Positions 13,401 through 28,400 of a DNA stretch of 64,000 nt are shown one piece after another. The DNA comes from Dendrophyllia cribrosa. Its lineage: Eukaryota > Cnidaria > Anthozoa > Scleractinia > Dendrophylliidae. A program made the translations under genes and the position numbers. The notes under the pieces are model-generated. The model worked only from the letters and a program-made list of their open reading frames with translations, was not told the origin of the DNA and ran no database searches. The stretch covers positions 5,848,058 to 5,912,057 of the forward strand of contig JAJLRJ010000007.1 in the NCBI GenBank assembly GCA_024195265.1, given 5' to 3'. The number at the start of each line of letters is the position of its first letter. Position 1 is the stretch's first letter.

Positions 13401-16400
13401 ACCAAGGTAAACCCATTTTGTTGCATAAAAGACGATGAAATGTCTTTGCTTCGTTTCAACAATAGTTTCAGATTGCCTGAAAGCAAACACAGCTGCCACT
13501 CCCTAACAAGAACACCTTACCTTTTTCTCATTGGGCTTTACACAGCGCACAAAGAAAGGATGAGACTGACCCAGTGTTGTCATAAGAGATGCCAGGGACG
13601 TCTGCAAGCAAAACATGTCACATTACTCTGGGCAACTCAATATAAATTGCAAACCACCATACTACAAGTATGTTGAAAAACATAACAAATAAACAGAGGA
13701 AGACATGGCCTACACACCTTAAATTGTGAGCTAACAGTAGGTCGTTTCCTTGATGACTTCTTGGTTCCTGCAGCTGGCACCGAGGGTTTCATGTGTTCAA
13801 CTATGTCATAAATAAAATCTGATCTAAAAATAAGAGAAGGTTAGGATTAGATTTATTATACTACATGTAGGTAACACTCTATCCACAGGAAGCCCACAAA
13901 GCTGTGGGCTTAACCCGAATTCCATAGCATGAAGCAACTAGGGGTATTGCTACACCCTCCTGGATGGGATGCTATTCATCACAGGGTCGCCTGGTTTACA
14001 TACTATGAAGTGACCAGGAGTATTGCTACACCCTCCTGGATGGGATGCTAGTCCATCACAGGGTGACCTGGTTTACATACTATGAAGTGACTAGGAGTAT
14101 TGCTACACCCTCCTGGATGGGATGCTAGTCCATCACAGGGTGACCTGGTTTATATACTATGAAGTGATTAGGAGTATTGCTACTCCCCCCTGGATGGGAT
14201 GCTAGTCCATCACAGGGTGACCGGTTTATATACTATGAAGTAACTAGGAGTATTGCTACACCCCCTGGATGGGATGTTAGTCCATTGTAGGGGTACCCCT
14301 AGCATAATGTCGCCAGTACCCATTTATACACCTGGGTGGAGAGAGACAATGTGGAGTAAAGTTTCTTGTCCAAGGAAACATGACGGCAGAGACCAGGCCT
14401 TGAACCACCAACCTTCAGGTTTGGAGGTTGAATGTGCTAACCATTACACCACCGCGCCTCCACATAAGTACAACACACTACATATCCTAAAGTGATACGG
14501 CTACATTTGCATGGCATTTGAAAAATTAGGTGAAACAAATCAAAGACCATGAAACACATTCTGATGGGAGCTTAAATTTGCATCCTGAGCTTGTATATGA
14601 ACTTGTCTAGAACACAATGACTAACTTTTAATGGTTTATCAATAACAATAACAAGGACATACCTGCTTTGCATCAGAACATTGAGAATCTCATCACGAAA
14701 GGAATCTCTATATGGGAAAGAAAAACATTTTCAAAGAAATTATAAATTTTATTAATTTCAGAGAAGTTACCACCATCACAACCAACATTACCATTACCAT
14801 CAGAAAAGAAGGGCATGCGCATGGCTAGCGTGTAGCCACGTTTTGTGGAGCTCCCTTCGAAATTCGAGTTGCTTTCACTTTATATGGCCAGCAAACATAA
14901 AAGTTCCAAACGAAAGGAGAGAAGACAAAGTAGCGGCGAATTCAGTGAGGAAAGCAGCCCTTCTCCAGACGAAAAAAAGCCAAGAAACGAATCTATCGAA
15001 GGAGACGAGGAGGAGGCGTTAGCTACGTTGAATATGGCGGAACAGATAAACGAGCGATTAGACCAAGTTCTCTCCCGACTTGGGGCGCTAGAAAAGAAAC
15101 TTGAAAAGCTAGATAGGATCGAAGTGAAACTACAAGAAGTAAATGCAACGGTTTTCAAACTGGAGAGCAATGTGAGTACTCTACATGGTGAGATCACACA
15201 ACTTAAAACGAAACACGATGAGACCGACAAACTCACTCACAAGCTAGAGAGGAGTGTAGAATTTTTGAACGGCTCCGTTGAACAGGCGGACGAGGATATA
15301 AATAATTTAAAAACACAATACAAGCTTGAGACTAGTTTATTAAACCAAAAATTGTTGTATTTAGAAGCCTACAGTAGAAGAGAAAACCTCAAATTTGTGA
15401 ACATCCCTGTGGAGTTAAATGAGGACGTCGATGGCGAAGGAGCGGAAGACACACGTGAGGTTCTGTGGAAGTTTCTGGAGGAAAAATTACACGTTGAGGA
15501 CGCGAGGGAAATCGAGTTTCAAAGAGTGCACAGAAATGGGAGAAAGACCAGCAATAATCCGCGTCCGATCTTGGCCAGATTTCTTCGATTTACTGATCGT
15601 GAACTGGTGCGTAAAAAGGCGAAGGAACTGAAAGGAACAAATTTCGTAATCTACGAGGACCTGCCAAAGGAGCTCATCGACAGACGACGTTTAATGCTAC
15701 CAAAATTAAAAGCTGCTAAGAAGCAAGGAAGCAGGGCCTACTTTAGCGCATCGGAGCCAGATAAACTGTATGTAAATGGCACCCTAGTTTTGTAATAATA
15801 GAGATCAGTTTTATCTTCGACCTTATTTTGCAGCTTTGACCTACTTATATATCGCCATAGAATAGTTTTTTTTTTCTAGGAAACTTCGTTTTTCAGGGAG
15901 CATGGATCAATACTAACTCATCGAATCAGTACCATAGCGCTAAAAATGCTGCGACCACATAGTATATGTACCATGTTTTTGTATTTATGTGTGTGTTTTT
16001 TTGTATCCACTGGGGAAAATTCAATTTTTATTCAATCAAACCAAATGAGTACCATTTCTCGCTGCATTTTTCCTAGCTTTAAGCTCTATATTTGCCACTA
16101 TAGCCTACCAGGGTGATTTAAGTGTCATGTCATTAAATGTCAGAGGGTTAAGAAATCAGGTTAAAAGAAGAAGTATTTTCAGGTTTTTGAAAGATCAGAA
16201 TTGTTTATTTTACTTTCTGCAAGAAATTTATTCAAAACCAGGTGATGAAACAGTTTGGAGGAGTGAGTGGGGAGGTGACATTTTCTTTTCACACGGCTCA
16301 ATTCATAGCAGAGGTGTTTGTATCTTAATTAACCCCTTATATGGTCAGACGGTTAACAACTTCAACAAAGACCAAAATGGGAGAATTGTCTCAGTGGACA

Positions 16401-19400
16401 TAGCTTCTGAAGCAGGCAACTTATCTGTATGTAATATTTATGCTCCAAACAATTTACAACAGCAGAATGAATTTCTGCATTTTTTACATGAATATTTAAT
16501 GTCCAACACTGACATTGGAAACCTAGTTATAGGAGGTGACTGGAATGTTGTTCTTTATGCCATTGACAAAATAGGTGGCGCGGCGTGGAAGCCACATACT
16601 TATCGAAACAATCTTATATCAATGATGAGAGAACTTGAGCTTGTTGACATCTATAGAAAACAAAATCCGAGCAAACTGAGTTTCACTTATGAGTCCAAGG
16701 CACTCAATCTCAGCTCGCGAATCGATTTCTTTCTTATTGCTCAATCCTTAATCAAATGTGTGTCTCACATAGGTACAAAAGTCTCTATTGCTCCTGATCA
16801 CAAAGCAGTAAAACTTAGTTTGACTGTTACGAAAAAAAGACGCGGACCGGGTCTATGGAAATTCAATAATTCTCTTGTAGAAGATGAAGAATATAAAAAA
16901 CTTATAAAAGAAAATTATCCTAACATAATAAATAAATACTCGGATGTGGAAGACAAAAGGTTAAAGTGGGAACTTATCAAAATGGAAATAAGAGCGCTTA
17001 CAATCCCTTATTCCAAAAACAAACAAAAAAAGCTTCGTATAAAGGAACAAGACCTAGGGGACCGATTAGAGGAGCTCGACAATCTCCTCTCTCAAAATGT
17101 CGATGTAGATGATACAAGCGAAACTCAGCAACGGGAATATACTCGATTAAAACAGGAACTTCATTTCTTATATGAAAACAAGGGAAAAGGTTCAATTCTT
17201 CGTTCTAAAGCTAGATGGACTGAGCAAGGTGAAAAACCAACAAAATATTTCTTTAATCTAGAAAAGCGAAACTATAACCGAAAAGTAATTAAAGAACTGA
17301 AACGGCCAGATGGAGATAACATTTCCAAAGAAGAAGACATATTATTGGAAATTGAAAATTTTTATAGAGATTTATATACGTCAAACCATGTAGAGGATAA
17401 AAGCAGATTATTTGAAAATTTTGTCAGAAATCTTGAAATACCGAAACTCCAAAATACGGAACAAGACGAACTGGGAGAAATCACTCTTAAGGAATGTAGT
17501 GATGTTTTGCGGACGTTCGCAAGTGGAAAATCTCCCGGAGATGACGGATTTACCTGGGAGTTCTATAACTGTTTCTTTGACTTGTTGGGACAAGACTTAG
17601 TCGATTGTTTCAACGCAGCATTTAAAGAAGGCGAAATGTCAATCTCTCAAAAGCGAGGTGTAGTTACTCTAGTCCCAAAGGAAGATTCAGACCTAGCTGA
17701 TCTCGCAAACTGGCGACCGATAACTTTACTTAATATGGACTACAAAATTGCGTCCAAAATTGTAGCCAGGAGAATAGAAAAAGTTTTGACGCTCTTAATT
17801 AATCCAGATCAAACAGGTTTCATAAAAGGGAGGTATATAGGTCAAAATGTCAGGCAGATAAATGATATTCTTGAGCAAACAAAACTTCAAAACATTCCGG
17901 GGTTACTTCTGCAACTTGATTTTCGTAAAGCGTTTGACACTATTGAATGGGATTTCATCCAGAAGACAATTACGGTATTTAATTTTGGTGATAATATCAA
18001 ACGATGGATAACCACTCTTTACAAAAATTCAGAAAGTGCAGTTTTAAACAACGGCTTTTGTACCAACTACTTTAAGCTATCAAGAGGAGTGAGGCAAGGC
18101 TGCCCTTTGTCCCCCTATTTATTCATTCTTGCAGTTGAGTTACTAGCTTGTAAGATTAGACAAGACAAGGAAATACATGGTATAACTATCTTTCGGAAAG
18201 AATTTAAAATAGGCCAATTCGCTGATGATACCACTCTCTTTTGCAAGGACACGAACACCGTGCAAAGAGCTATTGTACGATTGAATGACTTCGGTGACCT
18301 ATCAGGTTTGCGACTAAATCCATCAAAAACAAAAGCAATGTGGTTGGGACCCTGGAGGTATTGCAAAGAAACACCTTTCGGATTCAAATGGCCAAAAGAG
18401 CCGATAAGAGCCTTAGGGATATTTATATCCTATGATGAAAAAAAAAATGACCAATACAATTTTAAAGAAAAAATTCAAAAAATAGATACTATTCATGGCA
18501 TCTGGCAGTCCCGAAACCTTACACTATTTGGAAGATGTCTTATAACTAAAAGCCTTGGCATTTCGCAGCTGGTTCATTCTACTTCGATTCTTGATATCCC
18601 TAAAAAATGCATTCAAGATGTTAATTCTTTGATATTTAAATTTATATGGAAAAACAAGAAAGACAAAATCAATCGTAAAGTCATGTTTCAAGACTACGAC
18701 AATGGAGGTCTACGTGCGCCTAGCATAGAAACTATGTCCAAATCACTCAAATTGGCATGGATCTCGAGATTTTTAATAAACGACCAAATGGGCAGTGAAT
18801 CCTGGAAGGTTATACCAAACTATTATTTTGATAAATATGGTGGCTTAAAATTCCTGTTGCACTGTAACTATGATGAAAAGTTCCTCGAGCAGGCAAAATT
18901 CCCGAACTTCTACAAGCAGATCTTACTATATTTCTCTGAACTTAAAGCATCTTATAATCCAGAATCCGATCAGGAATTGATTCTATATAATAACAAAGAA
19001 ATTCGAATTAACAGTCAAACTATCTTTTATCGGAGCTGGTTCAGTAGTAATATTATTTTTATCCACGATCTGTTGAAGGCGGATGGAAAAATTCTCCCTT
19101 ACGCTGAGTTCATCCGAAAATACAAACTCAGTTGTAATTTCCTAACATACATGCAAGTTGTATCTGCAATACCTCAGACCCTCATTATTAAGGCAAGGAT
19201 AAAATGCCTAGATAAAACTATTCTTCTTTCAGAATATGAGTTTCAGCTGTCTCGGGATACTACCATAAATTTACTTAAATTAAAAAACAGGGATTACTAC
19301 TGGCTTTTGATAAATAAGGACAAGCAAGTATTGAAGGCAAGCGTAAAGTGGGAGAGAGATTTACAGCCAGACATGGTGCGGATTGACTCTTTTTTTAGTC

Positions 19401-22400
19401 GTGTAAAATATATTTCTAGAGAAAACAAGCTGAGAGAATTTTACTTCAAACTTTTGCACAGAATAGTTGTTACAAAAAGAGAACTGCATTTATTTGGTAT
19501 TAAAAATGATATGCTTTGCATTTACTGTCGCGAAAATGATTCCATTATTCACACTTTTTCAAATTGTCACTGGTCTAAAGAGTTTTTCTTGGAAGTTATT
19601 AAGTGGTTTAACAAAGAAAATGGCACCTCTTTCTCCTTATCCCCAACGGAAATTCTCTTCGGCACGAGCTCCACCTCCAAGACTGACCTGATTACCAATA
19701 ACTTAAACTGTACTCTCCTCTTTGCTAAATATTACCTCTATACCCAAAAACTAGCACAGAAAAACCTATCTTTAGAGGAATTTGTAGTTAAATTAAACTG
19801 TAGATTTCATCTAGAAAAATCCCCTCTGTAAAATAAAACATAAGTATTATATAATTTAAAATATATTGTTAACTACTATATAGAGTTACTAAATGATTAG
19901 TGCAGCTTCAGACTATAAACAAAAATTGAAATCGCCAATGCCAACCCAGTCTCGGAATGTCTAGTGTAGTGTATTGTTGTAACATCTTGTCATGTATTCC
20001 TTTGTATTGTAACCTTTTAAATCTGCTTGTTACGTAAATGTTTTGTATAAATAAATAAAAAAAAAAAAATCAGCATCATAAGTTTATTAACAACTGCATT
20101 GTAATGTTAAGAAGATGGCGTTGGATTGGTCGTGTGATGCGAAGGGAAGCTACTAACATCTCCAATGTTACTCTCGGATGGAAACCAGAGGATGAAAGGA
20201 AAAAGGGACATCCCAAGCCCACCTGGAGAAAGACTGCAGAGGCACAACTCCGGGCTCAAAACCTTAACTAGGAGCAGGCTTTATGGCAGGCTAGGGACCA
20301 GCAGAAATGGAGAGAACTTGTTGATGCCCTGTGTGCCACTTGGGGTCTATTAAAGGATTGATGAGAGCTTTAAAAATTAACATCAGCAGCACCATTACTG
20401 TCACCATCACAACCACCACCACAAGATTTCACCATCACTATTGCCACCACAATCATCATCACCATCAAAACCTTTAATATATGATTTTCAAAGTCAACAT
20501 GACAGCCATCATTGCCCTAATCATCACTGTCGTCTATATCATTAGTTAAAACTCACCTGTTTTTCTCCAGAAAACCCTTTGTGCTGTAATAGACCTGCAG
20601 ATATAACGTTCACAGAAATAAATAACCACAACTTAATGGCCATACTGAACAATAGTTTAGAACAACAGGCACACATGTCAAAACCAAATTAAACAAGATC
20701 AGAAAAGGTTATCTTACCTCACCAGCATAATGCTTAATTCCAAACTTTGTGTTTGCAACACGTGGCTTAATGTAAAAGGTATTACCCTGTAGAACAAAAA
20801 GAGATAATACAAACTCAACGTACATGTAACAAAAGATATGCCCTTATTATAGAGTTTTAAGGATGCCAAATTGTTGTTGAATACTGTTTGAAAGATTAAA
20901 GGTGTCTTTTATCCTGGTTGTTGTATAAAACAGTCGATGTTTTTAAATGTGGAGACAGTGCCACAAAATGCCAAGCTGCCAAAAACGTTGCCTCCTTCAG
21001 TTGACTATTTCAGGTTTCTTGAATCTGTTAGCAGGCAAAGGTACTGGCCCTTTGTTGCTGACTTCTCCTGTTATGCTCCTGACTGCTGCGAAACATTTTG
21101 AGAGGGCCTACTAGTTCCCATTAGCCTAATTCCTAGACGGACAGAGGTTGCTTGCTCACACTCACTCCCTCCTCTCCCCATCTGATGTCCTTTGTTTGAG
21201 GGCTTATTCTTGTTTCCATCTTACTGTTGAATATTTCCACCAATTCATGGTTGTTAGGTGTTATTTTCTCCATCAGGAATATTAAGAATGGGACTGACTG
21301 TACTCTTATTGGTAAAACATTAAACAACCAAGACCTCAAACAAAGGACATCAGATGGGGAGAGGAAGGGGTTGAGTGCAAGTGACCTTGGACTGTCTGAG
21401 AATCAGGCTAAGTTCTATATGCCAAGAAAACTAAAGTCAAGCAGCCACTGTGAGCATAATTGTTTTGCATCTAGCACAAGAATGATAACAAACCTCATGA
21501 CTTGAATGTAGCTTGTCCAGCATGGATTCATCAGTTCCTTTAGGAAAGTTGCTTTCCTCATCAATTAATGCCAGCACACCAAGTTTCTATGGAAAGTGAC
21601 AGATAATAGACTAGTGTTTGACATCTTTCATCATACCACACTGACAAAAGGTTTGTACAAATGCCTCACTTACTTTTTCAATGAGATCCAAGCATTCACC
21701 ATTGTCTACCCAATCAATATCTGTCCACTCCAAACCCTCTCTGAAAAAAAGAAAAGCAAAAATAGTTGACATGTAACAAGTCCTATTTTAGGCAAATAAA
21801 GAATGGCAAGGATACCAACAAGTATGAATAGAAACTCTCTGTTTCAAATTCAGTTTTCAGGTATTATCTTCTTATTCATAAAAAGACAATTTCATAGTCA
21901 GCAAAAGGCCAACTGAAGGCTTTATCTCCATCTTTCTCTGTGTTCAATAGATTGGTCTTTGTCAGACCTGCTCTGTTTAAGGGACATCTCTGCAAAAGTT
22001 CACTTTTTGCTAATCAACACAAAACCTACTTTACATTTACTTCCTATTTCATGGACAAAAAGTATGCCACTGGCTTTAAATGTAGAGATGTGTTTATTGT
22101 TATTCTACGAGAAATATAGGCAGATTTATCACTGAAAGGCTCTCTGGGGGGAACTGTCATAATAAAAAAAACTGAAATTGTAAAAATAATAAGATGGATC
22201 TACATGCCTAAAATGTGGGTTAGAATATACCACATTATACTACTAACGTAATTACTATTAATGTTAGTATGAAAACCAAACAAAACGTATTTATTGTGAA
22301 ACAACTATAGTATACAAACCAAACACTCATTTATGATGTTATTTAAGATTCAGTACAAATGCCTTTCAGCCAATCCGAATGTGATTCATATACCAATTTC

Positions 22401-25400
22401 AATAATTTCTTACAACATAAAAAGTATGGTACAAGATTAACTAAAGGGGTTGCATATTACCTGTTGTATTCATGCTGCTCCAGTGAAAAGATGTGTTTGT
22501 TGAAATATTGTTGAAGCTTCTCATTGGCATAGTTAATGTTAAACTGTTCAAACCTGTTAACCTGTTAATAAGAATGTGCAAAATAATTACAAACTTTCCT
22601 TCCTTTTAGAATTTACAGACTGTGGTTTGGGGTCATTAAGTTGCAGGATACAAATTAGTTAAAGGAGGGCAAGGAGACAACCATCCAAAATTAATACATT
22701 CAGTATGGTGAGGGTATGGTTAGAGAAAGCTAACAAAATAAGTGGGACATCTGTGGTGGACTATCAAAATAGAGGTGATAGTCATTGTTGTTTCATCCTT
22801 TAGAATTCCCAACATACATGCCAAATTTCATGATCCATTTAAACCTAAAGGAGCAAACTTATATTGGTGCAAAACTTTATTTTGGCAGCACTCATCATTT
22901 GGCAGAGTGACTTTCATACCTGCACCAAAAAATGTACAATTTGCACTGGCCCAAGACGTTTTGACAAGTGCCTGGGCAAGTGGCATGGGCAAGTGCTAAT
23001 TTCCATCCATGGTGTAGCAAAGAGAGTATGAGATAATAAAACCAAAACTGGAAGTAGTCATAATGTTGTACTTGTAAGTTCTACTTCACATGAATGTTGA
23101 ATGACTTACATCAAAGTTTTCAAATCCAAAAATGTCCAGAACTCCAATGGATGAGAAGCTCTCAGTGCCTTTGATTCGCTGGTTGATTTTGTTGATGAGC
23201 CACTTAAAAGTACAGGCATAAAGATTCATGGCCATTGAATCCCTGGAGTCCAGTGCCTACAAAAGAGATTTTTGTTTAGAGCAGATTCCAGTTGAATGTC
23301 ATAAAACCAAAACCTAAAGTTACAATTCTGGCCAATCACATCAGATTCAGACAATCCCATAAACCAATCAGAACTTGAAGCTGGTGCCAAGCGTGGGAAA
23401 ACACATGCAAGAAAGTCATGATAGACTTTGATTGTACATCTGATTGGTTGAGAAACTGCCGTGAGGTTTTTTTAGCCAATCACAAAGCAATATTATTGCA
23501 AAAGCAATTGCAAAATTACTTTTGACACTCAATTAAAAACCACTCAAGTACAAAAAAAAAGCAGTCAATGGATAAAAAAAACATCAGTTGCTGATAAATG
23601 TAATATTGTATGAAATGATGATGCTACCAAGTGGTTAACTTCTAAAAAAAGTTCTTGTTCAGGGTTAAACACAAATACATACTTGTTCTACAGATAAAGG
23701 CGATTGTATTTCTTCTCCTCTGAGGATCATTGACTTCTGAGTCAAAGAATCAGTCAGTTCATAAATATCCACACGTAGAAGATTTGCTACATTCTCCAAG
23801 ACTGTTAACAAATGGAAACTCAAATAAGATCAGCAGCAAAGGATACCAAGGCTGTGCTCTAAAAGTTATAATAGGGAGCCTAAAGGGAGTCCAACTATAA
23901 AATTCAGGGAGCTCAGCAGTTAAGCTACCTGTATGTTCAAAAACTCAGTTTTCTTGTCACCCAAAGACAAATTAAATAAAGTTAGTCCCCTATGGCACCA
24001 GCACTGTTAGAACCCTAGGATACTAATTAACCAGCCATCACTGTGTAGAAACCTTTCATTATCTCGTGAATTTGCAAAGCATTGAACGAGAGTAGTATAT
24101 GGGGACAGGTATGAAAATTTTCACTCGTTCTATCATCTGTAAACTTTGTTAATTCCCCAGTGTATTACGTGTTAAAAGATGATTGTTGCAGTAAACTTCT
24201 CTAATTCTCCAGTGTACTGTAATTACGTCATCCAGTTGTCTAGACAGTCTTGTTTCACACAATGTATATTTATGTTGCGCTAAGGTATTTTGGTTGTTAT
24301 AAATCTGTTTTACTCTTCAATTCTTTGACTTCAAACTCAGTATGAAAAATAAAACCAATCTGTGCATTTAACCTTACATTGTTTCATACTCATGAGATGG
24401 CTCTTAGAGCCCTTTGATTCTATCCTAACTGACCAATTGTTTTATCATACATATGCCTGATGTTTTCGATATCAACTGCCCACAGGATCAGATATTAGAC
24501 AGCTACTTATGCGAGATGGTTTACTTGGAAGTAATAATTTAAACTTGAAATACAACATTTCATAGTGAACCAATTCAAACAGGATTCCTTGAAGATGGTC
24601 ACTTGACAGAACAGTTGCTTACAAGTCAGAGTAGTTGCTCAAAGAGATTCAACTGTAATCAACATTTAAGTCTTCACCTAATGCAAACAAAAGCTCTATG
24701 CTGTAGCAAAGAAATAAAGGGACATACTGCTTTTTTCTGCTATTTGAGCACCCCCTGCAGCCATAAAATGAACATTGCCGAGCTGAAGGACTCCAGCAAT
24801 GACCTGGAAGACATCTGAAATCTCTTCATTTGTAAGGCACATCACTTTCATGGCATTCTGAAAGAAATAACAATATGAAATGTATAAATTGCTGTATCTA
24901 CCCAGTTGAGATCGGATGCTGCAGCTTTGCCGGCTGCTCTATCATTCAATTCTTAATTGAAATTTGTGTAGCCTGAAGATTGAGAAGAGCTGTGGTTAGA
25001 CAGATGTGAGAGACTACTAAATCCACATCCATTTGGATCTGGGACAGCCATAACAGGCCTGTAACCAGTTAATGGTTTATAGTGCCCAGTGCCCCCTCCC
25101 TCCCCCCCCCCCCCCCCCCCCTCCCCCATCTGGTGGCTGCTCTTTGGCACTGCTGGTACCACCCATACACGAACTCCACCTGGGATACCATAGAGTTCCA
25201 AAAGTAGCGGCCCTCCAAAAGTAATGGCTACCCAAAAGTACCATTAATATTTGGACCTTAATAGTAATTTCCGAAAGTAATGCCCCACCCAAAAGTAACC
25301 GTCCACCTGAAAGTAACAGCCCCAATGGTCCAATCAAAAATACTATACTGAGGTTTGATGTCTCCATGCAGATAGACTAGCTTAGCATTTTAGTGTACAA

Positions 25401-28400
25401 GAATGTAGAGGAATGCCGAAGAATCAATGAGAAAAAAAGAATTAAAATGACATTTTGCTTATTCTGTGGTTGTGTTTATGATTTTTTTCTTCAATTATTC
25501 ACATATCTTAGGTACCTGAAAGTAATGGCTACCTGAAAGTAGCGGCCTCTTACGCCTGCAAATTCTAAATGGTAATGGGGGCCACGACTTTTGGAACTCT
25601 ACGGTAGGCTGGGAAAGGAGGCTGGGTTACAGCTAATGATGGGGTTACCAAGCAGTGTTTCTCACTGTATCTTTGTTCTTATTAATGGATGAGGCACTTA
25701 TCGAGACATGCAGTAATATAATATGAATGACATACCAAAACATTGTTAAAATCTTCTTTGTCATTGATTGATGGATCACCATAGCAACCACTCTGCTTGA
25801 GGTAGTGATACTTTTCTGGTGCATTCAGGAGTAACACATCTACACAAAAAAAATGATTCAAAAAATTAATGTTAAGTACTTATTTTAAAACTGCTTCACT
25901 CTTTGTACCAGGCAAGGAGAATAATAAGGTGGTTCTTCAAGCATTAACCATTTAACTCCCAAGAGTGCCAAATATCAAAATTCAAGAAAAATCCCAAATT
26001 TTATTTTGTAAAATATTGAAAAACAGATGGTACTATCCAGAAGTACTGCCAAAGAGGTTTCATTTGAATGGTCACACCATGGCATTTCATCCACAGACTC
26101 AAAAGTTACAACTACACTACATGTCTCCATAGTTGACTCTGGCAGTGAAACAGAGCTAGGATAATTAAGAAGTCCATTGTGGTTTTCATAATTTTTCCAT
26201 TAACAATTACATTTCTCTCTATATACAGGGATTCTGACAGGGTGCGGAAAAAAATCCAAAATTGTGCGGGAGTTTTGGGGCAAATTGTGCGGGAAATAAC
26301 TTCGATTGTGCGGGAAATTGTGCGGGATTGCGCAATCCTGTGACCAACCAAATATTCAATCACCAGTGTTCTAGCCAGTCCAGAAAAATATGACAGGGAG
26401 GAAATTCTGCATAAATGAAAAATACAAATGGATGTTTTACTTTGGGGCTTAAAATGTACCCAGCAATCGTCAACTTGCGGCTGTTTTTCTTCACCAAAGT
26501 TTATTTGTCTCAACAAAATCACATTGCGTGACACGATGAACTCGATCGGGTAAAACCGAAATACCACCTCTTAATAAATGTTTCCGATCTGAGCGAGTTC
26601 CTTTCTGAAAAATCCGTACATTTTATGTAGTGTGAATAATTTCCATTACAGCCATGCTCCGTCACGCGTGACCAGTATTTTTGAAAATTGAATGGAGTTT
26701 TCAATATTACGCGTCGGTTTTGAAAATTCATTCCGAGATTCGGAATTCCCGTGAGAATTTTACCGCATTTTCGGAAACAAAGAGCAACAAAATATCATTT
26801 TGTTTGAAATGTTACATATCCTAACAATATTAGGTTTTTTTATGCGTGCAGCGAAGTTATTTTCCGTTAATTTGTGACTTTCAAAGTGTTTTCCACAGAG
26901 ATCTTCAAGGTTTCATTCAAATCTCGGACGTTACAAAGAAATATTCAAATGTTCATTTCATTCTCTAGATTACTGGTCACGCGTGACGGAGCATGGCTGT
27001 AAAGGTTCACACAATTTCTTCGAAAGTTTGCCGCAAAAACACAACCTCGAGATGTATGCAAATTGCGTGCTAAATGTAATTTGATAACATGTTTGTTTTG
27101 CATTTTCCCGAATGAAAACGTCTTTCACTTGATTGAAAAAATAAAATCCAGTATTCTGATCAGAACTTAATAATGTTCTCCTAACAATCCGAAGTTCCAG
27201 CGCTTTAATAGTTTGTTTGTCGATTCGCAAACTTGATCAGTTCTTTGCGAAAATAATTCAGACAGAGTGACATTCATTTCGGCGCGACCGAGTACATTTC
27301 TTCGTTGTTTCTTCTTCGGTCCCCGACATATTAAACTGAAAGAGGAAGCGAAAGCGCTCGAAAAAATATCAACAGGCTGCTAAGAAAAACGACATAATGT
27401 CTGGAAAACGACAACTAAAAAGCTACGCGAAAAATTCTGTTGGAAGTCGGAAAGAAGTAAAACCGAGACTAGTTCCCAGGATCCGGACGGCGAAGAGAAC
27501 GCCTTGTTGTTTTTATATCGATCCGCTCGAGCTGTTCGAGGAAAGCGAGGGATTTCTCGATTGTTTGGAAGGAAAATGGACTGAAAATGGCCTAAAACGT
27601 TTCTCGAAATCTTGGTAATCAATAGAAATACCTGATTTAATTAAAATTTTAAGCAAATATTTTATCAGTATTGTGCGGGATTGTGCGGATTTTTAGGAAT
27701 TGTGCGGAATTGTGCGGGTTTGACCGAATTGTGCGGTCCCGCACCCGCGCACCCTGTCAGAATCCCTGTATATATAGGTAAAGCTAGGTGGCACATGGCC
27801 AAAAACCTTGAATCTTAACTTGTTCGTATTTTTGACAACACGCTTGATTAGCTATGCTAACTGCAGGTTGCCAATGTTTTAAAATATTGTTTTATTCAGG
27901 GTGTTCATTAGGCATCGGAGATCGGAGAATTCTCCGCCTACTACGCAGAATTCTCCTGCTAAATTTCGATGGCAATATGTAGCTATCTTCGCTCTTTCAT
28001 AATATTCTCCTGTTACTTTACACTATTCTCCTGCTACTACAATTCTTAATGAAAACCCTGTTATTAATAATGAAATAAAATTGTTGTTGTTATTGTTGTT
28101 GTTAACTTTGCGTTACATAATGAACTTGTTGCACAGCAATAATACTGTCTTAATGGTGACACCCCTAACAGGTTACGAGTTAAACAATAATTTTAAAACA
28201 ATTACGATTAATTTACACCCTGTACTTAAACTAGTGACCTGGGTGGAAAAAATCAGTGTGCAGCAGTTTAATCTGTGACATTGACTTGTTTGAAAATTTT
28301 TAAACCCAAAAAATTCAAACCACAAAATATAATAAGGACAAAAAGCAATACTTGACAAGACTCTAACCCTCCAAGTCTAAAGTACTGACCACTATTTTTG

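Larger units (their letters stand above)
14802..20069 (+). mobile_element. Full-length L1-like LINE retrotransposon
   Basis: Two intact open frames, a spacer of about 330 bp, a roughly 215-bp 3' UTR and an A-rich tail (20047-20068) make a complete non-LTR element. The 5' boundary is uncertain; ATCAG occurs just before 14802 and again right after the tail and could be a very short target duplication. It sits antisense in the MYO10 intron between exons 17 and 18. Intact frames imply recent insertion. The A/T-rich codon use differs from the host exons. Confidence 0.88.

Noticed and set aside
14400..14461. tRNA gene at the head of the left minisatellite
   Set aside because: Only the B box is canonical; sequence continues without a 3' end into the SINE body.
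14845..14883. Thirteen extra N-terminal codons on the LINE ORF1
   Set aside because: They depend on a GTG start; the first ATG is at 14884 and the upstream part does not resemble ORF1 proteins.
15419..15631. 70-codon plus-strand frame inside LINE ORF1
   Set aside because: Shadow frame of ORF1; no independent start or motif.
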